Origin: Terana coerulea
Taxonomy: Eukaryota > Basidiomycota > Agaricomycetes > Polyporales > Phanerochaetaceae
DNA: 22,020 nucleotides
Direction: 5' to 3'
Assembly (NCBI GenBank): GCA_024811115.1
Contig: JAKOGH010000118.1
Location: forward strand, 1-22,020
The position numbers and the translations under genes are program-made. The notes beneath the pieces are model-generated. The model was not told where the DNA came from. It worked only from the letters and a program-made list of their open reading frames with translations, and made no database searches. Below, in pieces: positions 8,942 through 17,754 of the stretch (position 1 is its first letter; every line of letters begins with the position of its first letter).

Positions 8942-10544
8942 ATGACACACACGGTAGCTCAGCTCGTTCTGCCACACTACACTCCAGCACCTCCTACCAC
9001 GGAAGACTGTATGCCTTTGCGTCCATACCACGTGTATTGCTGAACAAACACTTTGTTTAGTAGACTATGCTGACCTAGCAATCGTCGACTTGTCTAAGGC
9101 CGCGACGCCGAAAGGCCGTGCAGAACTCGCGGCGGAAGTTGCAGATGCCTTGCGTACCCACGGATTCATGTATGTAGTCAACCATGGGTTATCTCGTGAA
9201 GAGGTACGTACCTTTCGAAGTCTCATGTATACTGTTGTCTTACTTGTGCTCATGGCTGGCTGCAGAAAGACCGAGTGTTTGATATAGGAGATGCAGTGTT
9301 CTCTCAAGTATTGGAGGAAGAGAAGAAGCAGTACGCGAGCCGAATCGTCGACACGGGCTCTTATCAGGGGTACAAACCGCGACAGTACTGGGTAAGACCT
9401 CTGTTACTCCGCTTGCTGGCGGTAGTTCTGATCCGAGTGTCTTTCAAGCACATCGACAACGGCGTTCTAGACCAAATCGAAACTTACACCAGTGCGTTGT
9501 TGACATACGCTGCTTAGGTGTGATTACTCAAACCTGTGACAGTAAACCGGAAAGTGTACCAGAAGGAGCACCCAGAACTTTTGCGCCCTTTGCTACCAGA
9601 ACTGGATGCCTTTGCTCGACACAACCACTTCGGTGTTGTCCACAAGATCCTTCAGTGAGTAGGCGTTTGTGAAGAGTTGAATCCCTATCAACGGTTAATG
9701 TAAGGCTTCTCGCCACCGGCCTGGAGCTCCCTGAAGATACTTTCGTGGATATGCATCATTGGAATGCGGCTGGCGAGACTTACGGTATGTGCGTTCCCCT
9801 TGTTCATGGGCTCAGAACTCAGTCGCTGAAATACTCGCGTAGTGAGATTTACAAAATAGTTAGTGTCGAAATTGTCCAGCTGCGGTGGCCACATCAATGT
9901 TTATACAACATGTCACAGCTTCCCACGCTCATTGGAGGAAGAAACTCAGTCAAAGAACGTGTGGATGAAGGGCCACACTGGTATGTCCTCCATCCTACTT
10001 GTCCGCATGATTCAGGTGTCAACTTGCGGTCTACTATAGATATCGGTAGCATCAGCGTCCTCTGGTCCCAGCCCGTCGCTGGTTTGCAGATTTTGTCGGC
10101 CGAAGGGAAGTGGAAGTGGGTGAAGCATATCAACAACGCCCTGGTTAGTGGACCTTTTTAAGATATCGTATAACCATGTCGACTCATAGGTCCTTCCAGG
10201 TCATCAACACCGGCGACTGCATGGAATTTCTTACCGGAGGCTACTACAAGGCCACCATTCACCGCGTCGTGCAGCCCCCGGCAGATCAGCATGGCTACGC
10301 TAGGCTGGGCGTGTACTATTTTTCTCTACCCGACGACAACATCAAGCTCGTTCCCGTCTCCGGCAGTCCTGCGCTCCAGAAACATGGTATCAAGATGCGA
10401 TTTGACGAGAAAAACGCGCCGACCACCGAGGCCTGGCGGAGGGGCAGAACCGCTTCGTATGGCAAATCAGACCTGAAGAAGGGCAATGAGGATGGCGTCG
10501 AGGAAGAAAATGTAAACGGTATCACTGTGAAGCATTATATGTGA
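8942..10544 (+). CDS. 2OG-Fe(II) dioxygenase, isopenicillin-N-synthase-like, tandem copy 2
   Basis: Ten exons: 8942-9008, 9061-9203, 9266-9391, 9449-9491, 9543-9654, 9705-9784, 9843-9858 (16 nt), 9919-9980, 10040-10143, 10200-10544, coding for 365 aa with no frame problem. It starts MTHTVAQLVLPHYTPAPPTT. The iron ligands are His215 and Asp217 (KGHTDIGSISVLW) and His272 (ATIHRVVQPP). Arg286, in ARLGVYYF, is the probable 2-oxoglutarate anchor, with RLG where relatives have RxS. The N-terminal region reads DYADLAIVDLSKAATPKGR and THGFMYVVNHGLS. Exons 2-10 have the same lengths and phases as copy 1, so the pair arose by tandem duplication after the introns were in place. Substrate is unknown. Relatives include isopenicillin N synthase, gibberellin dioxygenases and clavaminate-synthase-like proteins; none can be chosen from sequence. 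Confidence 0.92.
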
Positions 10545-11291
10545 GCAATTCATGGTTAATAACACCGCATGAGATCCGGAGCTCTTACGGCCCACGTTGT
10601 CTTTCTGTAAGGCTGTGTTTGCTGTGCGTGTATGGTAACAAAATACTGTGGGCCCCCTTTGTTGAGTGGATACAAAAGAAAGCATCTGAAGCAAGGCCGC
10701 GACCCTTGAAATCCAGACAAACTTTAAGGTTTCCACCTGGAGGCAGTGCCCAACCCGACAGCGACTCTTCCGTTGAATGGTCTAATTCATCTGAAAGGCA
10801 ATCCATCTTGAATCTTAGTCTCGTTCACAGACGCACAGAGGAAGTTGCAGGAGGTAACAAATTGATAGTATCAGTTTGTTATCGGACTACAAAAGTCCGC
10901 CTGCAGAGCTGGCTCTGTAGCATCCAAGAGGGGCGCGAAAGTCGAACGCCTGACACGGACCGACCTTTGCGATCAAAATGCCTATAGCGCCTCGACAACT
11001 CCTCCGTTTGGCATAAAAGTACATGGACGTGTCCGTAAGTAGCACAAATAGGACCGGTCGTGTATAACAGAATTACGAAAAGCGCAATGCTTGAGTCTAT
11101 AGAAGCGAAATACCCACGGCTGCGCCACACATCAAAATCTCCTGTCTAAATCGGGAAAAGAAGTTTTGCGAATAACTCATCGAGGCCTCCCTGTAGACTC
11201 ATAATTTTGTCATATTCAGATAGCCAGACATCGACAATAGAGCGCTTTGTGAAGTTCTGAAAGCAAACGGATGAAAACTTCGTTGAGCTAT
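10545..11291. other. Intergenic region left of the palindromic transposon
   Basis: About 750 bases with no recognised gene. Around 10930-10975 it holds a short sequence that reappears inverted just beyond the other end of the transposon, near 13450-13490. Confidence 0.45.
10930..10975 (-). repeat. Short inverted repeat, left copy
   Basis: Read on the minus strand this contains GTGTCAGGCGTTCGACTTTC followed by GCGCCCC. The plus strand near 13459-13490 has GTGTCAGGCGCTCGACTTTC followed by GCCCCCC. Weaker similarity extends on both sides. Identity unknown; it could be a fragment of an older dispersed repeat. Confidence 0.45.
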
Positions 11292-11398
11292 CACTCGCGG
11301 AACCCAAGAGATAAATCCCGGGGATTTATGGTGTAAACATGTGGTGGTCTGAAACAAAATGGCCAGCGTAAGTCATGCGCATTAATTAGATATTCTCT

Positions 11399-11406
11399 TT
11401 TGGGAG
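11399..11406 (+). repeat. Target site duplication of the nested MITE, left
   Basis: TTTGGGAG, identical to the 8 bases at 12046-12053 immediately after the element. An 8-bp duplication is the hAT superfamily hallmark. Confidence 0.9.
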
Positions 11407-12045
11407 TAGTGTTGCCAAAGTTCAGTTCGGTTCGGTGGTTCAGAACCAGAACCAATGAACTGAACCATGTGGTTCAGTTCAGTTTGGTTCTGGTTCGGCC
11501 TCTAGGTAACTTAGTTCGGTTCTTGGTTTGGGGCAGGGCTGTCACGCCCTGAACCAAGTTCGAACTGGTTTGAACCATGAACCATGTACATGTTATGTAG
11601 TGTACTTGTACTGGGATTCGTAGAGAAAAGTACATGAACTTACTTACTGTAGCATGTCTAACCTATTTTTTCATTATTGTGCTTGTAAACTGAGCACCAA
11701 ATGTTGCTCTGCTTATATTTTGGTGTATACATGATGCCATCAATAGCTGCCAAAAATGGCAACTGGCAGCCTCTATCAGACACTGAGCTTCAAAATGTCA
11801 TAATATAAGGCTTTTGCACTATACAAACCCTTCTAGATGTCAATATATAACTCTATTATGATCTACCATTGCAATTATACTGATTTGACAGAGTAAAGCA
11901 GATATATACATGGTTCAATGGTTTGAACCAGTTCATGCTGGTTCAGTTCAGTTCAGTTCTGGTTCGGCTACTAAACACTTGGTTCTGGTTCTGGTTTTGA
12001 CAAAAATGGGCCTGAACCGAACTGAACTGAACTTTGGCAACACTA
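11407..12045. mobile_element. Non-autonomous hAT-type MITE, 639 bp
   Basis: It starts TAGTGTTGCCAAAGTTCAG and ends with the exact inverse, CTGAACTTTGGCAACACTA. Perfect 8-bp direct repeats TTTGGGAG flank it. The TAGTGTTGCCAA terminus fits the hAT end pattern (T/CA..GxTG). Both subterminal regions are packed with GGTTC/GTTCAGTTC units and their complements (about 11421-11525 and 11911-12035), a common MITE arrangement. The middle is AT-rich and non-coding. It lies inside the left arm of the larger palindrome and has no counterpart in the right arm, so it inserted later. Confidence 0.92.
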
Positions 12046-12053
12046 TTTGGGAG
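12046..12053 (+). repeat. Target site duplication of the nested MITE, right
   Basis: TTTGGGAG, the exact copy of 11399-11406. Removing the element and one copy restores alignment with the uninterrupted right arm. Confidence 0.9.
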
Positions 12054-12684
12054 ATATATCCCTTAAATGAATGTGTAAATCTACCCAACTAACTCTATAT
12101 CCTTCCTGATAACTCATAGAGCTTTACTCTGAGAATAAATCCCTCATATCTCTCGTAGCTTTTCTGTGGATTTATAATGGGCACATTACTTGTAGGCAAC
12201 AAGATAAATTGACTAGATAAATAAAAAAACAAGTTGCACATGTATCCAGCATGAACTAGGCAGAGGTCTTTAGAATACATCCGGCGGGATTTATTGTGGC
12301 AATATATTCCACCTAACACAGTGACAGATATTGAGGACATATAGTTGTCATAAGTAAGATAAAGAATGCAGATATATTCATCATAAATCACGTACTGCAT
12401 ATCTCTAAGATAAATCCAGCAGGACCTCGGACACTTGGAAACAAAGATGTCTGCAGAAGATAGTAGTTAGTTGCATTCAACATAAGCCTTTTGAATATGG
12501 ACAGTAAACACACAATGCACATTGATAGATTCACATACAATTGCAAATCTAGTGAGAGCTATCAACTTTTGTATACTTTGCACAATGGCAGTGTATTTGT
12601 AGAACTTCGTTGCCCAAGTTAACAACCTTGGCCAGATTGCGCTGTTTTGATGTTGGCTAATGTTAGCATTGTCAGCCAGAGTCC

Positions 12685-13412
12685 CCAACGTCAAAATAGC
12701 GCAATCTGCCTGAGGTTATTAACTTGGGCAGCAAAGTTCTACGAATACACCACCATTGTGCAATATGCGAAAGTTCAAGATAGTCCTTACTGGATTTGTA
12801 GTTGTATTGAATATACCAATGTGTGTACTAGTAAGTTCATTGTCAGTAATCAAAAGTCTCATATTGAAAGAGTCTATGTCTAACTACTACGTTCAGCAGA
12901 CATCTATGTTTCTAAGTGTCCGAGGTCCTGCTGGATTTATCCTGGAGATATGTGGTACATGATTTATGATGAATATATCTGCATTCTTTAGCTTACTTAT
13001 GTTAACCATATGTCCTCAATATCTGTCACTGTGTTAGGTGGAATATATTGCCACAATAAATCCTGCAGACATATTCTGAAGGCCTCTGCCTAATTCATGC
13101 TGGATACATGTGCAACTTGTTTTTATTTATTTATCTAGTCAATTTATCTTATTGCCTACAAGTAATGTGCCCATTATAAATCCACAGAAAAGCTACGAGA
13201 GATATGAGGGATTTATTCTCAGAGTAAAGCTCTGTGAGTTATCAGGGAAGGATACAGAGTTAGGTGCGCAGATTTATGTGTTCATTTAAGTTGTATATCT
13301 CCTGAAATGGAATATTTAATCAATCCATGTGACTTATGCTGGCCATTTTGTTTCAGACTCCCACGTGTTGACACAATAAATCCCCAGGATTTATCTCTTG
13401 GGTTCCGCAGTG
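12685..13412 (-). repeat. Right arm of the long palindrome (uninterrupted)
   Basis: Reverse-complement partner of the left arm. It gives the original, insertion-free order of the sequence and so shows where the nested element entered. Confidence 0.85.
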
Positions 13413-13449
13413 TATAACCCCATCAAGTTGGTGTCTCTCGTGGCAAATT

Positions 13450-13490
13450 GGAGGTGTGTGTCAGGCGCTCGACTTTCGCCCCCCCTGGTG
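13450..13490 (+). repeat. Short inverted repeat, right copy
   Basis: Partner of the copy at 10930-10975 in opposite orientation, starting about 40 bases outside the right end of the palindromic element. The left copy is over 300 bases outside the left end, so it is not simply a continuation of the arms. Confidence 0.45.
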
Positions 13491-15581
13491 CGTGTTGCGA
13501 GCCTGGCGCTGAGATGCTTGAATGTACTGTGTCAGCCGAGGGCGCACTTGAGAAAGAGTAGCTTGGGCTACCTGCCAGCCTACTCACCGCAGTTGCAGGT
13601 CGAAGTAGCCTTAAACGGAGATTGCTCTGCGCATCCTGATGCAGCATCTCGTAGTGTACAGGCAACGATGTGCTATACAGTCCGAATATGGTGACCGCGG
13701 GCTATGCGGCCGCCGTGACGCCTGTAGTGCCTTTGCAGGGCATGGCCTTCGGGGGATTGGTGGGCAACCACACCAACGTCGGGCACAGAAGCCTTAGTAA
13801 CTTGCAGAACATTGAATCAAAACGAGATTACAAAGGAGAAGCATGTATAGCACTCACAAGTGTCTTGTTCGGTCCCCGCGAGCCGGCCGCCCTGGCTGGA
13901 ATGGCCTGTCATTCCATTACGGAGGCTATCCTTCGAGGGGTCAGCATTCGCACCACATTCGTGGAACGAACAGGTTCAAGTGGCGCCTGGTAATAGAGTG
14001 GTTGCCGATGAGCTTGTAGACCTCAGCACAGGTGAGCAAGCGTATGACAAGCGTATCCAAGGGACGGGGAGAGCCAGCAGGAACGAGGTACAGGTACATC
14101 AGGGGGGGCGGGGCGTTGGTAGTGCCCGTCGTAGGTTGTTCTGCATGTCGTGATAAACGTAGGACAATGCAGCCGTACGTGAGGGGGAACCGTGAGCCGT
14201 CAATACCGAGGAGGTGGGATTGCGGCCCCAGAGGTGGAGGATAGTCGCTTAGAGTAAGTGGTGTTGACTGAGAGAGGCGTCCTTGAGGGCTGACAAGTCA
14301 TTATTCTCAAGAACATGATCTTCAACGTTCATCATCCCCTACTGACGCGAACCAGAATCTGACGTAGCTTCTGAAGGGCCTCCTCGTACATTTTTGTAGC
14401 AGCGGCGTCTTCGTGTGTGCTGTCTCCTGCAGGTTCAGGTCTTGGGCATAGGATTTGAACCTTTACTGCGCTTAGAGCTGCTTGGTGTATATCTTCAATC
14501 TGCTAAGCACGCGAACCAACAAAATCGAAGGGGCATGGCCGCAGAAATGCATACATCCAGGTCGCTGCGTACAGGGTACGTGGACACGGCTGCGCTGACG
14601 AGACTGAGTAAGATAGATACAGAGATTTTGAGAACTGAAAAGCAGCGTCGGTAAGCCTAGGTGTTGAAGGACGAGCTTCGTCCGACGAGGAGGAGGGAAG
14701 ATGTTGCAGCATGAATGGGCAGGACGACTCGGGCCGCGGACGAATGGACTAAGTCGATTTTGCCAACGGCACTCCGGCACAACTCCGGAAAGTCCCACGC
14801 TCTGCTCCCGCTCCCAAAGTCACCCACCGCTAATACTTACTCGTCTGTCTTCCGTCACGAGCTCGCTCCTACTGACTTCGGCCCTCAAACGTCCTCAATC
14901 TCTTCAGGACTTCTTTGCAGGATGGGGAAGCATTGGCTCCGTCAGTACCCCAGGTCTGCCGGGCTGGAGTTTTGAAGGTTAGTAGGAATGGATTAGGGTT
15001 TAGAACGGTACTGAAGTCAATTACAGGGTTACGGTCCAGCATTCAGAGGCAATCTCAGCACATGCTATCGAAGAACGCACGTCTTAGCTTAATGACAACA
15101 ATGTAGCCTCCTGGGATTAGACATTACGCTACCTGGCCAGTAAACGCTGCATCCAGATACCGCCTCCCGCCTCCGAACCCGAGCACGAGCACGAGCACAA
15201 CCACCCTGCTACAAACGCGCCACTTTAGTTAATCCGTTCCGCAAGTTCTCAGCTAACCGCACTGCTCGCTTCGAGCTCTTCGCGCAGGCGATGCCGCGAC
15301 GGCCATGCGATACCTGGCGTTCCGTGTCAGCTCGGGGATGTCGCACAGAGGTCTGTCTTGGCCGTGGAACACAGCCATGGCGCCAGTTTCTAGGTAGGTG
15401 CTCCGACTGCCGTTATGATCCAGCTTTACTAACATCTCCGCGCTGTATCGTTGAGATTTGCCTATGTTCCATCAACATTGTACGTCTTCGCTTCACATAG
15501 CCGAGACGCAAAGAAGCAAATTTAACCCTTTTCTTGCTCAGATGTTTTGCATGCCATCTGCTCGGCGCTAAGGCAAGCGCA

Positions 15582-15588
15582 TATAAGG
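15582..15588 (+). promoter_or_regulatory. TATA box of P450 gene 1
   Basis: TATAAGG (in GCATATAAGGA) lies 48 nt before the chosen ATG at 15630, consistent with a core promoter and short leader. Confidence 0.45.
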
Positions 15589-15629
15589 ATGCAGCCTTCG
15601 CTTTATCTGCCGCCGCCCTCGCACTACCC

Positions 15630-17700
15630 ATGTCCTTCAAGGTCATTCGATCCAGTCCCATTCTGTGCATCTTGTGTGTGGTCTTGTATCTGTGGAAATG
15701 GTTACAAACCTCCAAGGTGAGTAGTGGCTCTGGTACACGTCCTCGTCATACCGGGCGAGAATTAACATTTGTTGCCGTGCAGAAAAATGGCGTCTCCGCT
15801 GTCGGGCCTACTGCCCCTCTAATGTCGTATTATGGTGCGCTCCGGTTCTTGATAGACGGTAAAAGAATGCTGGAGGAAGGTTATATCAAGGTGTGCATCT
15901 TTAGTTTGGCTTGCTCAATGCCTAGCAGACTTGAGATCTGTATAGTATCAGGGACGCCCGTTCAAGGTTGCGGCTAGATGCTATTGGCACTTCTTCATCT
16001 CAGACATGAAACTCATAGATGAGCTGAAAAGAGCTCCAGAAGATTACCTTTGTCTCAAGGCCGCTAACGAAGACGTGGGTCATCTACCTTGCCGCCAGCG
16101 TGGCAGCGTTCTCACTGCGCGATTACTGCCTGATAGGACTTCGAGTTTTCTATCGTCTTGGGCAAGCATATTTTGGACAATCGATATCATCTCCCTGTTG
16201 TACGGACCATTTTATCGCGCAATCTTGCCTCACTTTCCAACGCAATATATGATGAAGTCCGACAGGCATTCGCGGATAACATTGCAGCAACAGATGGTAG
16301 GTCTGGCCGTTCTTCAAGCAGGTACTACCGTTCATACAATAATCTGTCGTTTGATCCAGACTGGGTAGAGCTTCCCGCCATGAAAAGCGTCATACCAGTT
16401 GTTGCCCGGACCAGCAACCGTATTTTTGTCGGACTTCCTCTATGTACGTAACCATTCGATTACTCTTTCTGGTATACGTCCTTACGAACAGGCTGTGGAC
16501 AGGTCGAAATCAGGAATTCCTTGACATTAGCATCAATTTCGCCCATTATGTCGTCGGCGTGGGCATGGTCTTGCCACTTCTCCCTCAGTTCCTAAAGCTG
16601 TGAGGCCCTGCAAGCTATTCACTTGAATATCTGCTTACTTTTGCACCCTCTTAAGCCCCGTCAAGCGATTAATCAGCAATGTTGACTCGGTTATAGATCG
16701 TGCGCTCATGCTTCTCGGACCGACGATCCACGAAAGGATGACTTGTATGGAGAAATATGGTGATAGCTGGGAAGACAAACCGGTTAGTATTCGCCGCATG
16801 GCCTCGACGTTGCTTGCTGCTAACAGGATAATCTCCAGAACGATATGCTACAATGGCTGCTTGAAGCTGCGGAAGGCGAAGAGCGACATCCGCGAATGTT
16901 GACGAAGCGTATACTCGTAATTGGGTTCGCTGCTATCCACACAACGACCATGGTATGATCCTTTCGTCTCTACGCCCATTGTTGCCACTCATCAGGTTAT
17001 GCATAGAGCTTTACGCAAGCCGTTTATTGGTTAGCTGCAAATCCGTCGTACATACAGCCGCTACGCGATGAGGTGGAAGGCATTCTGGCTCACGAGGGCT
17101 GGTCAAAAAGGCTCTGCAAAAGATGCGGAAAGTAGATAGCTTCTTGAAGGAGTCTCAGCGTCTGACCTATGCAGCTCGTGAGCTCTCGTCCGTTTCACTT
17201 GTACTTTTTCTGACATACAAGCCATGCTCCCATAGGTCAACTGACCAGGAAGGTCTTGAAAGACTACACCTTCTCTGACGGAACGTTTGTTCCTAAAGGC
17301 AGCCATGTTTCCGCCCTTTTCCTAGCCACGCACCAGCGCGATGAATTCTATCCCAATGCGTCGATGTTCGACCCGTGGCGGTTTTCGAGAATGAGGGACA
17401 ACACGGGAGAAAGCACGAAGCACCAGATGGTCCACACAAACTCGGAATATCTACCATTCGGTGCTGGTAAACACGCTTGGTCAGTAGGCTCTCGTTTATT
17501 TGCTATGCGCCAAAACCTGATGAGAGGTACAGTCCAGGACGCTTCTTCGCCGCTAACGAACTGAAGACCATGCTGGCGCATCTCGTCTTGACGTATGATG
17601 TCAAGATGAAGGAAGAGGGAAGATCCCCGAACCTATGATCTTCGGAACTACTGTGTCTCCAAATAGGACAGCCAAGGTTATGTTTCGGAAGCGGCAGTAG
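15630..17700 (+). CDS. Cytochrome P450 (ent-kaurene-oxidase-like), tandem copy 1
   Basis: Eleven exons: 15630-15716, 15783-15890, 15952-16074, 16137-16296, 16360-16443, 16503-16599, 16656-16782, 16839-16952, 17007-17177, 17236-17479, 17533-17700, about 494 aa. The N-terminal SSPILCILCVVLYLWKWL is an ER membrane anchor. The I-helix reads GFAAIHTTT (about 291-299), the FAAIHT form of fungal ent-kaurene oxidases. The K-helix ExxR is ESQR (349-352), then DPWRF, and the heme loop FGAGKHACPGRFF has Cys439 as iron ligand. The Cys codon is split by the last intron (TG|T). It should be a monooxygenase needing P450 reductase; substrate unknown. Two single bases are missing: in the A run near 17105-17109 (SKKALQKM becomes SKRLCKRC) and near 17620 (EEGKIPEP becomes EEGRSPNL). 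Restored length matches copy 2 exon for exon, so errors are likelier than decay. Confidence 0.88.
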
Positions 17701-17754
17701 CACCGTAGTGAGGCCAATCTGTTGCGTCCCCTACTTAAACAAGTCTAGTCACGC

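Larger units (their letters stand above)
11292..12656 (+). repeat. Left arm of the long palindrome (interrupted)
   Basis: It matches the reverse complement of 12685-13412. Clear paired segments include GAAACAAAATGGCCAGC at 11351-11367 and its right-arm partner near 13341-13357. Another pair is the stretch around 12121-12215 (AGCTTTACTCTGAGAATAAA) and its partner near 13140-13232. The arm is split by the hAT-type insertion at 11407-12045 and its second target copy (12046-12053). Confidence 0.85.
11292..13412. mobile_element. Long palindromic (foldback-like, CACTA-like ends) DNA transposon without transposase
   Basis: The ends are near-identical inverted repeats: CACTCGCGGAACCCAAGAG at 11292 and, reversed, CACTGCGGAACCCAAGAG ending at 13412. 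A TAT lies directly outside each end (11289-11291 and 13413-13415), a possible 3-bp target duplication. The inverted similarity runs through the whole element. The left arm is 11292-11406 plus 12054-12656 (718 nt after removing the nested insertion), the right arm about 12685-13412 (728 nt), around a loop of about 28 nt. No transposase motif is seen, and open frames inside are arm read-through. CACT ends, a 3-bp duplication and repeated subterminal motifs are CACTA/EnSpm features, while near-complete palindromy is typical of foldback elements. Superfamily is therefore inference; the inverted structure is seen directly. Confidence 0.85.
13416..15629. other. 2.2-kb region with no recognised gene
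   Basis: Frames of 60-110 codons occur on both strands, but none has a family motif or consistent splice pairs. Two stretches look mildly protein-like. One is the minus strand at about 14340-14425 (ATKMYEEALQKLRQIL). The other is the plus strand at about 15280-15390, after an intron-like CTAAC...CGCAG signal (DAATAMRYLAFRVSSGMSH). A GAGCAC triplet repeat occurs at 15181-15198. These could be relics of genes; I cannot name them. Confidence 0.4.

Noticed and set aside
12095..12962. Open frames of 60-101 codons inside the palindrome, on both strands
   Set aside because: They are AT-rich, come in mirror-image pairs across the two arms, and show no protein motif or transposase signature. They are by-products of the inverted repeat.
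13670..14250. Plus-strand frames beginning MLYSPNMVTAGYAAAV and neighbours
   Set aside because: No family similarity, no splice consistency and equal-quality frames on the other strand. Possibly a gene relic but not supportable.
15181..15198. Three GAGCAC units in tandem
   Set aside because: Too short to be more than chance simple sequence.
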